From Heliocidaris erythrogramma (Eukaryota; Echinodermata; Echinoidea; Camarodonta; Echinometridae), in contig CM046867.1 in assembly GCA_025617745.1 (NCBI GenBank), positions 27,334,705-27,398,704 of the forward strand: 64,000 nt of DNA. The letters are read 5' to 3'. The stretch's first letter is position 1, and each line of letters starts with the position of its first letter. The notes under the pieces were generated by a model that searched no databases, was not told the origin of the DNA, and worked only from the letters and a program-made list of their open reading frames with translations. Both the position numbers and the translations under genes were made by a program. Below are positions 46,001-55,848 of the stretch, one piece after another.

Positions 46001-49000
46001 AGGCAAGGACAAACGAGGCAAGGTCTCGTAAGTCTGTACAATGCATTATACGATCTGACTCTGATCTCATTTTGAAAGCATTTGATACGAACATTCAAAC
46101 ACTGTAAAATCTCAACACTTTGTTCTGAATCATTTGAATATTACAACAAAAAAACCCAAAACAAATTAATAACATTTGGGGGTATTGCAAGCCTCTTTGA
46201 AGGAGTACATGTACATGTACAAGCCAAACTGGCACTGAATTGTAGTCATGTTAGTACAGTCATGTGATCGTCTATTTGAGGCTCATTTAGCTTTCACTCT
46301 GACTAGATGGCTTTTTTATTTTTAGTATTCATATTAATATTCAGAACCTCAATTTGGAAGATTATATTTTGTTTTTATTTCAAGATCTTATACATTTGTG
46401 ATCTCTGTGAAAATTGTATCATATTTCAGATCGTATAGTGTGCTTTTCTTATGTACCATGGTACAAAAAAACAGTATGCAGTCTCACCCTTGGGGGAGGT
46501 TTGCTCTTCTTCTGTTGCTGTTCTACTGCGGGTGATGCAGATCGACTGTTGCCACCAGCATTTGGTCTGATGATAGTGGGCTTGCTCCTGCCTCCTGCAG
46601 CACCCTGAGCCTTAGACTTAGGCAATCCTGGTGGTCCAGACTTAACAGGATCTGTCGCATCAAAGTCAATCAGAGAGCTTCCTCCTTGGGACTTGGCCTT
46701 GGAGGGTGGGGCTTTCGGGGCTGCTCTGGGAGGGACAAGGTGGGTCGACTGGGGCTGGGGTGCGACCCTCTGGGGCTGGGGGGCTACCTTCTGACGTGGG
46801 GTAGGAGAAGGAGGGGGCGGGAGACCAGACATAAGATTTGGCTGGGATGGGGCATTCTGCTGCAATGGCTTTGGTCTGGATCTAGCGGAAGGGTTCTGAG
46901 ATGTTGGGGGTACACCCCCTCCTTTACTTCCCATCACTTGGGCTAGGAAATCAAACGAGGATTTTGGCTGATTGCTTGGTTCTACACCTGCAGTGGCATT
47001 GTTGACAGCATTTGTCTTTGCAAAATCAGCAGCATGTCCCAACTCCTCTGCAGTGACGTTCTTGACAGCACTTTGTCCAACCTGACCTGAGATACGTCCC
47101 AGGGCTGCTTGCTGGTTCTGACTGGCATTCACCTTACCATTGTTGGAATAGGCAGATGCAAACAGACTTCCTACACTGAAGACATCTTTGGCACTAACGT
47201 TCTTTGAGGCATCCTTAGCAACATTCCAGGAATAATTAGCTGCAGCTTTTTTCTGATCCGATGTGGCTGTTAGGGTTATGTTTGTTCCTGTGGATGATGG
47301 TGATGAGGATGAAGATGAGGAATCAAACAAACCACTTAACTGATTAAATGTGGAAGATGAGGATGATGATGAATATGTTGTATGAGAAGTTTGGTTTGTA
47401 AGTGATGCAGGCTGCTGCTGCTGCTGCTGTTGTTTGTTAGTGCTACCGCCAAATAAGTCCCCAAAGGAGCTATAGCTCAGTGGTCTGGGGTTGGGTTTTG
47501 GTGTCGGTGCCGATTTGTGGAAAATGTCTGGCCTCTGAGACTGAATCGGCCTCGGCGGGACCACCCCACTCTGCTTGGCAGGTGGGGTGGGTTTACTTGA
47601 GAGATCATTAACGTTATTCATCATCCTACCATGGAGCGCTGCCTGCAGCTGCTGTCCTAAACTACTCGGGGCTGCATCTTGCTCATCCATGTTTATCATA
47701 GCAGACTGCTGGCCAGGTTTCATGTTAAACTCCTCTTGGGTTGGCTCGGGTGTGGTGGGAGGGAGAGGGTGCACATAGGCAACTTTAGGGCGGTTGGACG
47801 GTAAGGGGGGAGGTACATAAGCTCCTTTGGGCCTTGATGAAGGCAGTGGTGGTGGTGCACCTGCAATAAGTAAATAAATGAGTTGCAAAGAGTGAGCCTT
47901 GCTGCGTCCCAGGGAAATGGCAGGCATAAAGAAAAAGAAAAGATAAGACTTCTAACCATTTCTAACTTAAAAGATATTAAGAATTTTAAAAAAAATCAAA
48001 ATTTGCAGTTAAAGGTGCACATTTTAGAAAAAAAATGGGTGACCTTCTCAGATTGCCTCTTCATGACAATGAAAATAATACTGGTATATATCTGATTAAA
48101 GAATTGGACCTGGGTTCATCCTGACATTACATTAACTTGTACATGTAAATTAACCTCATTTGACCTTCGATCTACTGACCCTTAAAGTCTAATCCAATCA
48201 TTCCCTCTTAGTGATTTATACCAACACCGTTTTTATTCCTTAATTGGTTCTTGAGATATTGTAATAGTGAGAAAGTGGGAAAGATGGACAGACAGAAAGT
48301 ATAACCTGAAAACACAACTTCACTGGCCAACTTTGGGTTACAGAGGAAACACAAAAGGTAAGACAGGGCTCTACGCTAACTTCTTTCTTATGGGGGTCTG
48401 GATTGAGATTTGTAGGGTGCGCATGAATGAGCCCCTTGTTAAAATATGAAATTAGGGGTGTCTGGTGGGCTTTTTGGCTTCCATGTATTCCAGGGCCCTG
48501 TTTCATAAAACTTGTTATCAATAACAACTGCCTCATTTCTATGACAAATTCGCTCTCAGCCAATCGGATTCAAGGATTACAGTAGCTTATAACAATTATT
48601 GTAACTTGTTATTGATAACAAGTTTTATGAAATGGGGCCCACATGCCTGTTAGTGTTGAACCCTGAGTTAGAGCTTGGATATGAAACATTCATACATTGT
48701 AGATGCATGCTTACCCAAAGCAATTTGTATTCATGCAAATTAACCAGCTCTTTCAAATCCTTCCCCTCATTAGAAGCATTGGTGTTGATTTATCTATTTA
48801 TGCATGCCTTTAAGCATTTCATCAAAGATCATGCTGTTAGATCAAGATACAAGTTCATATTACACATTGCATAATAATCTGGTTTATGAATTCACATTGA
48901 CTGCATAAGATTAAGGACCAAATTTATTGTTAAACTTGAATCCTATTCTGTTCAAGGATATTTCTTCTTGCAGTTAGATCAACTATTCTAAGATGTACTT

Positions 49001-52000
49001 TAATAGCTGCTTGAAAGGGTAGAAAGATGAAGGTTTGTATCCAGATCATTAGTATAAAGATTGTAAAGATGGATATTTTGGTTTCCAGCTACAGGTATGT
49101 CCATTTGAAAAACTGTTTTCCCTGATATGAAACTATGTGGAATACCCATCTTTTGAAACGCTTCAGCCTACATGTAGTACACATGTATACACTATGAACA
49201 TGAAGATAACATTTAACAAATTCATAGTGACGAAGCTTTTCGACCTGCACTCATCGGGTCACAACGCAGGAATGAGAGAATACAAGAAAATACAAAAGTC
49301 AAGGAAGGGTGTGTATAGCGACCCGGGCGTCTAGCGGACCGTATTAAACAGCACGTACGTCGTACCCTCCGTGGTACGACAGACATCAGCTGGTAGCCGA
49401 GCACAGCCGAAGCGTAACTGCAAAACCGCTGCTAGCGTCGCTAATGTTCAATGTCGCAGTCACAGCGACTCTGCTATTGGTCAGCACTTGCTAAATAGTC
49501 CGGCTTGTTCCAAGGCGTATAACCCGGCTCAGTTCACTATTGTTGCCCGAGCACGCAGCTTTCAACATCTTCGCTTCTTAGAAGCGTTGTTCATTCAGTC
49601 GAGAGATCCGCTATTGTGCCGACAAAAAGAGTTTGTACAAGCGCTTCGATTATTCTAGCGTGCCCGGATCCTACCCGGGTCGCTATACACACCCTTCCTT
49701 GACTTTTGTATTTTCTTGTATTCTCTCATTCCTGCGTTGTGACCCGATGAGTGCAGGTCGAAAAGCTTCGTCACTATGAATTTGTTAAATGTTATCTTTA
49801 AGTTTTGTAGTACCAATCGACTATGAACATGGCGAACAAAGAAGCGGACAAAATATACAGCTCCTCATTGTACCTTCCACACTTGCTCTGGTAGACAAAA
49901 GAACATCCCTTTATTGCTATTACATGTATGTAAAAATATGTAGAACAGGTGTCACATGTATATTCACCTGTTCTACTTATTTGAAGGGATGTTCTTCTGT
50001 CTACCAGAACAATTGTGGAGGGTACAATGAGGAGCTGTATATTTTGTCCGCTTTCTTTGTCATCATGTTCATAGTGATAGCTCTAATAAACTAATTTTAC
50101 CCTTTTCAAAGAACCATAATTTGTACATGCATAAATGCAAGATAAATGTCAGGCAAGAAAAGTGTGCTAATATGAGGCTTTCTTGAAAACTAATTGTACC
50201 CTTTTCAAAGAACCAAGGAGAGAGACCTCCACTGGGTGACAACTGAAGATGACTCGACCCATCATTTTCTAACTTGTAGGTTCTTCTTTGTGTTTTTTTC
50301 AATGAATAATGATCAATGGACATTTTAAATTAAATTTTCATATAAATCCTGGAAAAGCTTTGGTTATTTTACCTCCAGAAAAACAATCTAAAAATGCATA
50401 ATTTATAGGCAAAATGTCACAAAAATGTGTAAAAATAGATGATTTTTACCATTTTCTAACTTTTAATAATGTTTTTTAAAGTAAATGACTGATGATAGGT
50501 TTTCCAATGTTTCTGCAATTATGTTGCACAACCAAAAAAATGATTCCGAGTTAAGTGAAATACCCAATTCAAATTTTAAGGTCCATGCATGTCCATCAAC
50601 CTGTGGAATTGCCTAAATAGCTTTCAAAATAGTACGTTACCCGGTTCATTTTGGTGATTAACTGATTAGCCTAATTTCATTAACCTTTTTCTAAAACTTA
50701 TATCTTCATCAGTCACCACAAACCAGTTCCTAAAAACTCTGAATTTCACTAACTCTAGATACATTTGTAGTTCTCCTGCGTACAGTGGTTGGTGAATTAA
50801 ATATGACTTGTGACCTAAATACTGCTACATGTACATGCACACTGTACTACCAGTACATATCCTTAAATCATGCCATTTTAAGCTAATTTTAGACTTCCTG
50901 TGTTGCAGCCAATTTGAATGATGTGGCCACAAGGTAGAGAGGAAGGAAATAATCTTTATCAATAACCCTATATCTGAATCAAGTAAATAGGTTATAAACA
51001 TGCACATATCTGAAGAAAGCAGAGCTAATGCAAATTATATCTACATTAAGAAAAACTCTCTATTTTAGCTTCATCTGTTACTATGCCAAGATCTGATTGC
51101 ATTTAATTCTTAATAGCTTACATGTAATTACAATTTGCACTTTTTTTTAATATTTAGAGTTAGTCTGATAATAAATGTCACAAATCTTTGATCAAATGCA
51201 ATTTTCAATAACGGGCACAGGCGCACAGCTAGTATCCATGATGGATTATGCATATATGCTTTCATTTTTTAAAATCTAAATGTAATACAAACTTGAACAT
51301 ATGAGAATGCTATATAGTCTTATTTTATCATTATATTAGGTGCATGTACATTGAACATTTTGTCTGCAATTTCCCTGAAACTGAGCAATGATCCAATGAT
51401 CAATGAAACTAGTGAGCAATGATCATTATTATTATCGTTTAAAAAGTTGCTCTATTTTTTTTCTCTCTGTCAAAAATGTAAAACTTAAAAAATATTTTAT
51501 TTGTTACATACATGTACATATTAAAAATATTACATGTAGCTACAAAAAAAACACAAAAAAAAACATGTTGCCAAAAGAATGGAAATAAGCTTGACTATCA
51601 CTTGTGCTAACTTCTAGTTCCAATTAACAACTTCACCTCACTATTAGTACATCTATTTTGTAGTAAGAGTACTCTAAATCTAAGTAGATCTATGACTACA
51701 TCATTTCTGTTCATTCATGTATTACTTTTACTTTTTTATGTATATGTATGTATTCATTGTATGATTGTTCATATTATACTGTCATTTTTGTGATACTTTG
51801 TTAATAACTTCCATCCATCAATCAATCAATCAATCACTCAATATTAAATTAAGTACATTTGCACATTTGCATTGTGAAAACAAAAGCCTAATTAAGTAAT
51901 AATTGGTATAAGAATCAAGTTCTTCAAATTATAAACATTGATATTAACATCAATTGAACATTATTCCATGGAAATGTGCTATGTCAAAGTACTTAATATA

Positions 52001-52716
52001 AAGCTACAAATTACAAAAATGATTTCCAGAAGGGTCATGAAATCCAGTAAACCACACAAATTAACCTTGGTCTGATGCAATAGGTAAAAATAAATCCCTA
52101 ATCAAAATGTAACCAAGGCTTCTCTGTAATTTGGAATTGCTCTGACTGTGAAATTGCAAAAATTAACCAAAATAATCTAAATGATATTCCAAATGACTAG
52201 GAACTGGTATGGTGAATATAGATCACTCTACCAGGATGTTTTGCTTACATGTACTAAAATAACAAAACTCTCTGTAAACCACACTGACTGAAAAATGCAG
52301 ACAAGAAATAAAATAAAATTACACCAGGATATACATTACAGACCTGGCCCCCGTTTCATAAAACTTGATATCAATGACAATTTACAATAACTGTTACATG
52401 TATAAGCTACTAAAAATTGTTGCATTTGATTGGCTGTCAGCAAATTTGTCATAGAAATGTGACACTTGTTATGACAAATTTTCAGACAGCCAATCAAATG
52501 CAATGATTTTTAGTAGCTTATAACAGTTACTGTAAATTGTCATTGATATCAAGTATTATGAAATGGAAAATCATGCAAAGTTTATAAAACGTTTTTTAAA
52601 AAACAGGGCCCTGATGTTCTCATCAATACTCGCTTATTACTAACCTACTTCATATCCATGCAAAGTTGGTAACATCTAATATTCACTATTCAGTGCAAGA
52701 AATACTTACCAGCCAT
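30944..52716 (-). CDS. SH3D19: SH3D19-like multi-SH3 adaptor, 13 coding exons
   Basis: Scaffold protein; mammalian SH3D19 (EBP/Eve-1) binds endophilin, ADAMs and Ras-pathway factors through SH3 and proline-rich parts. Coding exons: 52716-52710, 47860-46488, 45458-45314, 44821-44727, 39616-39548, 39220-39092, 38182-38003, 36958-36918, 36404-36193, 33444-33383, 32839-32702, 32207-31938, 31054-30944. All phases match, giving 943 residues and a TGA stop. An in-frame TAG precedes the ATG. Residues 4-508 are low-complexity and proline-rich: two PPPLPS(S/N)RPK(G/V)AYV repeats, FGDLF at 135-139, an Ala/Asn-rich repeat at 205-292, and PPRP motifs. PGPGHPLYNRYM, a mammalian SH3D19 signature, precedes six SH3 domains (about 541-606, 607-666, 680-750, 751-817, 818-885, 886-943). 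Human SH3D19 has five SH3 domains in 790 residues, so orthology is likely but the count differs. Confidence 0.85.
31055..31937 (-). other. SH3D19 intron
   Basis: Contains (CAT)n near 31762-31779 and (AAAT)n near 31895-31917. Nothing else recognised. Confidence 0.8.
31938..32207 (-). CDS. SH3D19: SH3D19 exon: SH3-5 and first half of SH3-6
   Basis: SH3-5: CVVSFDFEPAGDDEIRLKAG, then DEWLRGKVDSREGIFPRSFV. SH3-6 begins AKALHDFDAEDADELSFK and splits after K at AAA|GTGAGT. Confidence 0.96.
32702..32839 (-). CDS. SH3D19: SH3D19 exon: second half of SH3-4
   Basis: DGDKITVTAQVGADWLEGEL then NGKKGRFPASFVDRVPSG. Acceptor CTATCAAG, donor AAT|GTAAGT. Confidence 0.93.
33383..33444 (-). CDS. SH3D19: SH3D19 exon: first half of SH3-4
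   Basis: NEVRAMYDFDGADNTELTFK, ALYDF and ELSF motifs. The split at the same place (after LTFK/LSFK) as SH3-1 and SH3-6 suggests they arose by domain duplication. Confidence 0.95.
33619..35697. mobile_element. 2.1-kb element with dispersed 17-bp motif
   Basis: Ends TATATGGTCAATTCCA (33619-33634) and TGGAATTGCCCATATA (35682-35697) are inverted with one mismatch. The interior holds seven copies of GCGTAACGGACATGACA or one-mismatch versions at 33635, 33812, 34000, 34023, 34377, 35144 (reverse) and 35296. No transposase frame. In an SH3D19 intron, between the exons for SH3-3 and SH3-4. Confidence 0.6.
35700..35945 (+). mobile_element. Penelope-like terminal remnant
   Basis: A duplicated CATCTTGTTTCTACGCGACC block (35758, 35795) is followed at 35867-35905 by TTGACAAAGGGCTATGCCCG, then AAATATCGG. 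The GGGC/GCCC hairpin followed by GAAA recalls hammerhead-bearing terminal repeats of Penelope-like elements. Judged from memory of the family; no search was possible. Confidence 0.45.
36193..36404 (-). CDS. SH3D19: SH3D19 exon: SH3-3
   Basis: A whole SH3 domain: CKAKFEYTSSSADDLTFNEG, GNEWYTGELDGQSGIFPGAF then VDVIEDLPP. Donor ACAG|GTAGAT, phase 1. Confidence 0.96.
36538..36612 (-). mobile_element. SINE body fragment
   Basis: Matches the body of the SINE at 8750-9091 around GGATACCCATTTACC and GAGCGGCAAATGTAATTTAA. A related tail (ACTTATATAGTGCTCATATC) is at 37275-37365. Confidence 0.65.
36918..36958 (-). CDS. SH3D19: SH3D19 small linker exon
   Basis: 41 nt coding VPLPGDSPSEDVI plus two bases; phases match both neighbours. 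Acceptor TTGACCCTAG, donor CAG|GTGAGT. Short enough to be an optional cassette, but skipping it would shift the frame. Confidence 0.85.
38003..38182 (-). CDS. SH3D19: SH3D19 exon: SH3-2
   Basis: Sixty codons with PQAVALFGFQASAADELSFE, TVWFRGEVKGKTGIFPSNHV. Phase 0 at both ends, so the domain is a cassette. Confidence 0.96.
38268..38515. mobile_element. MITE with CTTAAG..TCCCACTGG termini
   Basis: Left half is a palindrome (AAGCCATGGTCCCACTGGC to GCCAGTGACCATGGCTT). The right end CGCCCAGTGAGACTTAGG matches the left end inverted, with decay. Non-coding. Confidence 0.65.
39092..39220 (-). CDS. SH3D19: SH3D19 exon: second half of SH3-1
   Basis: TDDIIILVKRIDADWLVGKC then KNKEGMFPTQFVKIVKDL. Phase 0 both ends. 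Confidence 0.95.
39548..39616 (-). CDS. SH3D19: SH3D19 exon: first half of SH3-1
   Basis: PHAVATFDYQGQETDELSFK, 23 codons in all. Acceptor TTTTAACCAG, donor AAG|GTAACC. Confidence 0.93.
40918..41055 (-). CDS. Possible extra or alternative exon of SH3D19
   Basis: 46 codons between TTTTGCTTTTCAAAG and TTC|GTAAGA, phase 0 at both ends as this intron needs. The peptide has HGNIVLIYESTGNCAFRINH then LGEASLVDGAF, which lines up loosely with the diverged first SH3 of human SH3D19 (RGDVLVMLKQTENN). Weak evidence; it may be chance. Confidence 0.25.
42176..42370. repeat. Dispersed 'CCCAAACGTGGACTCTGCTC' repeat, copy 2
   Basis: Same sequence as 18385-18600 with (AC)n at both edges. One copy lies in PLK4 and one in SH3D19. 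Confidence 0.88.
42486..43082. mobile_element. MITE with AAAGGGNAATCCAACC termini
   Basis: 597 bp. Left AAAGGGCAATCCAACCTTGC; right is the complement of AAAGGGAAATCCAACCCTAA. A further inner match is TGGTGAAAGTTTGAA with TTCAAACTTTCACCA. Related sequence starts at 60958 (AAAGGGAAAGTCCACAGC). Confidence 0.82.
43739..44575. mobile_element. Element with TTTATGCCTCCGCC termini and internal tandem repeat
   Basis: TTTATGCCTCCGCC at 43761 and its complement at 44562-44575. Inside are three tandem units of about 153 bp (near 44030, 44183, 44336) ending in GAAGTTATTGCGAGAACGA, then (GGAC)n at 44490-44523. The left edge carries the perfect hairpin TTCGACCGC/GCGGTCGAA. Confidence 0.8.
44727..44821 (-). 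CDS. SH3D19: SH3D19 exon: PGPGHPLYNRYM signature
   Basis: KKMAPKLPGGGATKKLPPRP then GPGHPLYNRYM. The GPGHPLY block is what ties this gene to SH3D19. Donor ATG|GTAGGA. Confidence 0.92.
45314..45458 (-). CDS. SH3D19: SH3D19 exon: proline-rich, class II SH3 ligands
   Basis: PVGGPPTKKTAPSRPNAVHG and TPPRPSGLQPKRKAPPRPGS. Two PPRP cores with nearby basic residues could bind SH3 domains in cis or trans. Confidence 0.92.
46488..47860 (-). CDS. SH3D19: SH3D19 large exon, residues 3-460
   Basis: 457 full codons with one acceptor (TTACTTATTGCAG) and one donor (AGG|GTGAGA). Contents in order: PPPLPSSRPKGAYV and PPPLPSNRPKVAYV; FGDLF (AP-2 appendage-type FxDxF); poly-Q and poly-S tracts; an Ala/Asn-rich two-repeat region at 205-292; PPPPSPTPRQKVAPQPQRVA; and LIDFDATDP. 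Apart from the polyproline segments the exon is probably disordered. Confidence 0.93.
48493..48640. mobile_element. Hairpin MITE, family H1 variant
   Basis: 148-bp palindrome GGGCCCTGTTTCATAAAACT to its complement. The core CTCAGCCAATCGGATTCAAG and CAGTAGCTTATAACA is shared with the H1 copies; the arms differ. Confidence 0.87.
49227..49262 (-). ncRNA. Hammerhead-like motif, left arm
   Basis: Minus strand: stem I GUGAC/GUCAC, core CCGAUGA, stem II GUGCAGGUC (one pair), GAA, stem III AAGCUU, C17. Complement of the right-arm motif. Confidence 0.4.
49371..49658 (+). pseudogene. Penelope-like element C-terminal (GIY-YIG-associated) fragment
   Basis: 95-codon frame without a reverse transcriptase. 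DSAIGQHLLNSPACSKAYNP, FTIVARARSFQHLRFLEALF and PLLCRQKEFVQALRLF resemble the end of Penelope-like polyproteins (SAI..HLL, LEA.YI, LCRQKEFV). The frame opens with GTG and no upstream RT is present, so it is a deletion product. Confidence 0.6.
49739..49774 (+). ncRNA. Hammerhead-like motif, right arm
   Basis: Stem I GUGAC (49739-49743) pairs with GUCAC (49770-49774). Core CCGAUGA (49744-49750), GAA (49760-49762), AAGCUU palindrome, C at 49769. Stem I differs at most positions from the 26.1-kb motif yet is still fully paired. Confidence 0.45.
49820..50075. mobile_element. 256-bp hairpin element, family H2 copy 1
   Basis: Palindrome ACTATGAACATGGCGAACAA to its complement with a short centre (CAGGTGTCACATGTATATTC). 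Arms exceed 100 bp. Copies at 53252 and 56646. Starts 20 bp after the Penelope-like remnant. Confidence 0.92.
50076..52345 (-). other. SH3D19 intron sequence, nothing recognised
   Basis: AT-rich. A short direct repeat TACCCTTTTCAAAGAACCA occurs at about 50098 and 50199, and (ATCA)n near 51815-51838. Confidence 0.6.
52346..52566. mobile_element. Hairpin MITE, family H1 expanded variant
   Basis: About 220-bp palindrome (GCCCCCGTTTCATAAAACTT to AAGTATTATGAAATGG) with two nested AGCCAATCAAATGCA-type cores in opposite orientations. Confidence 0.82.
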
Positions 52717-52811
52717 CTTTGCTAAGGATCTCTATGAACTCCTTGGTTTTTCACCAGCCCACTAGACAGTCAAAGCTGATAACACACAGTGAGTGATAGT
52801 TTACCAATTAT
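52710..52811 (-). CDS. SH3D19: SH3D19 start exon (5' UTR plus ATGGCTG)
   Basis: Acceptor TTCTTCCTGTTCACAG at 52812; donor GCTG|GTAAGT. Only 7 nt are coding. The in-frame TAG in this exon's leader excludes an earlier start. Confidence 0.85.
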
Positions 52812-53251
52812 CTGTGAACAGGAAGAACAACATGTATGATGAATAGTCAGATTTAGAAAGAAAGTAAGATGAATACAAAATATCAAAGTTGAAAGTCCAT
52901 GCAGCATTTAAAGTGGCATTAAACTGGTAGAACTTGAACAGCGCCATCTTACAGTGATTGCTAAATGAAGATTATAATTTGAAAATTAATCACATTTTAT
53001 TTTGAATTTTGACAAAGAGCTTGTTTGGATGATAGGCACATTTTATATTTCAAACTATTATTTTTGACTTGGCATTGTGGGAAATTGCATGCAGGTACAT
53101 TCTAAGCTTCTACAAACTAGAATGGGGCATGATGGGAAAATGAGAGGCACAGACACTTTCAAATCCTGTTGAAAGATGGAGCTATTTAGAAGCTTCAGTT
53201 TACTGTCACTTTAAAAGTTCAAGATCCTGATTGATTCAGATATTCTCTACT

Positions 53252-53515
53252 CTATGAACATGGCGAACAAAGAAGCGGACAAAATATAAAGCTCCTCATT
53301 GTACCTTCCACACTTGCTCTGGTAGACAATAGAACATCCCTTCATTGCTATTATGTAAAAATATGTAGAACAGGTGTCACATGCATATTCACCTGTTCTA
53401 CTTATTTTACATAATAGCAATGAAGGCATGTTCTTTTGTCTACCAGAACGATTGTGGAGGGTACAATGAGGAGCTGTATATTTTGTCCCCTTTCTTTGTC
53501 ATTGTGGTTATACAT
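53252..53515. mobile_element. Hairpin element, family H2 copy 2
   Basis: CTATGAACATGGCGAACAAA start, long inverted arms; the right end is slightly decayed (CATTGTGGTTATAC). Followed by (TACATG)n at 53530-53568. Confidence 0.9.
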
Positions 53516-53569
53516 GTAGTGCTAGTGTTTGTACTTGACACTTACATGTACATGTACATGTACATGTAA

Positions 53570-55848
53570 GTGCTCAACAGTTAAACACTTGAACAAAATA
53601 AACACATTTGTGTGCGTAAGTGGTAGAATACACCCTAGTTGCTTCAGACCCTGCAATGCTACTGCTGACAATCACTTGTGAATAGACCGTTTACTAATTT
53701 TATGCATAATTCTTGAACAATAGTTTCTCCTGACGCCTCAAAAAGCTTGCCAGAGGCTTTCCTGACAAAGCAACAACTAATGAATGCAAAAATGGATTCC
53801 ATCCATAGAGATGTCATTGTGCATAGCAGGTGCACTAAATAGTTAGTAACTAGGGATTCTGGAGAGAAACATGGATAAATTGAAATACATTAGTAAACAG
53901 GTCTATTCCAAGTTTGACTACATCTACATATGCACAGAACTATAAAACGGCTCCTCCTTCTCTGCCCCATAGTCTCGAGATTAAAAAAAATTGAAGTAAT
54001 TTTCCATTGTGAAAACAGGGAACAAATCACTTAGAATGGGAGATAGGCTATATGAACATGCATAATATGTCTGCGTTCCCTTCCCTCAGAAAAAAGATAG
54101 AAGGCTTGTACATGAAAGACAAAGTAAATATCTCAAATATTTATGCACGACTGATGGCTACGGGATTATGGACACTAGGAATGTCTTTCATCAATTCATA
54201 ACTTCAATTCATTATAAAATATTGCAAGTACTACAATAATGCACATGCACCAATGTCAACCTGTTCAATATGTTAAAGCAAAATATTTGAAGGAAACAAA
54301 ATTGACAGGATTTTCAAAAATAAAGGATAACAAAAATTTATTTATAGCATAGCTAATACCCTAGTAGTCGTACCAATAAGAATGACACCAGAGAGACTAC
54401 AGTGTACATACTGAATGAAAAATTACGTTACCCCACTGGCCAAGAATCGGTTGAGTTGGGGCTGGTTTGGATATGGGTTGGCAGTGTGAATGAGGTATAA
54501 GCGTTATATCTTTTCACCCCTTTTCCTCTCTACTCCACTGAATGGGGAAAAATGTGACCCCATATATCAAGCTATTCACTAAATCACAAAGAAATCTTAT
54601 ATTTTAGGGGATTGGCTTTGAAGGGTGATAAGAATATTATATGCTTCATTTAAAAAGATATTATGATTCACATTCACATTTGAGCAGAACCAAGAAATCC
54701 ACATTACTTTTTATTTGTGGGCTAAATTCTTAATTCTTTCTAATTTCACTTTCTATAATTTTGATACAAAGTTTAATATTTGGCTGATAAAAACCAGTAC
54801 TTAACCATCTGCTGCCAAACACAAATTATAGTACAGAAATGAACATGTACATGTAATATGTGACAAAACCTGACATCAATAACAAAAAAAATACTACTGG
54901 TAATCATTCATGAAATAGAAAATGATGGTATTCTATAAAACACAGATTTGATAATTTACATGTAGAACCTTTGAGTATACTTGACATGAATCTGTAAAAA
55001 AGGTTTATACCAGTGTAATTTCCAACCAATTTTGGTCATCCTTCTTCCTTAACACTTTATTTCCTGAAGTTTGATACTCGAGACTGCCACAATGTTAGGA
55101 GTATTACTATTAAGGTACATGTACATGTACACTGTCGACTGTAACAGTCCAATGTTTGTATCATTAGTCATCCGAAAACCAAGCTATACATGTAGTTGCA
55201 TTAGGTATTTGCCTTTCTTACAAACAAGGCAAATCTTTGTCTAAATATATCAACATTTTGTCTTTCTAATAAGCTGAAAACAAAATTCAACCCGAGTTTT
55301 TGTTCATTTATCTGTTAGTGTGTTTTGCTTTGTTTTTTGTCACTCAAGTTCACATTTATTATAATCAAATGAGTGATGAAGGAAAAGGGGATTTTTTTTT
55401 TTTAAATTTCAATTTCTTTACAGAAATAAATTACACTCGCTGTGACAATTAAATAAAGAATTAAAGATTATGTGGATGTTAACCTAATTCATGAAGTTGC
55501 ATAGACTCATGGTGACTACTGTTGGAAACATTTCTGAAGGACTGAACCTTCATCTTTTTTAAAAACAAACAAAACATTTTTTAAAAATCACATTCTCTGC
55601 ACTCCCCCCCCCCCCCCTTTCTTGGGATATTTCCCATACCTGCAGACCTTTCACAGAAAAAAAAAATCGGGAATCGCTCAAGAAAAAAAATAGGAATGCA
55701 GTCTATTTTGTATGCTTTTACAGTTAATCACACACCTCCAGCACATATTGTCATTTTTGTTTTCTGTACCCGGGGTAATAATATCATTGCAGGGCCCTCA
55801 GGGAGAACAATACATGTAAGTGACGAGGCTACCCTAAGAAAACAAGAC
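53570..55848 (-). other. SH3D19 5' intron, nothing recognised
   Basis: AT-rich with scattered TACATGTACATG and a C-run near 55604. No coding motif. Confidence 0.55.

Larger units (their letters stand above)
49203..49799. mobile_element. Penelope-like remnant between 126-bp inverted arms
   Basis: Arms 49203-49328 and 49673-49799 are near-perfect inverted repeats (AAGATAACATTTAACAAATT...GTATAGCGACCCGGG). The GC-richer loop encodes a Penelope-like C-terminal peptide. Penelope-like elements often have terminal repeats in inverted as well as direct orientation. Each arm carries a hammerhead-like motif. In the first coding intron of SH3D19. Confidence 0.75.
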
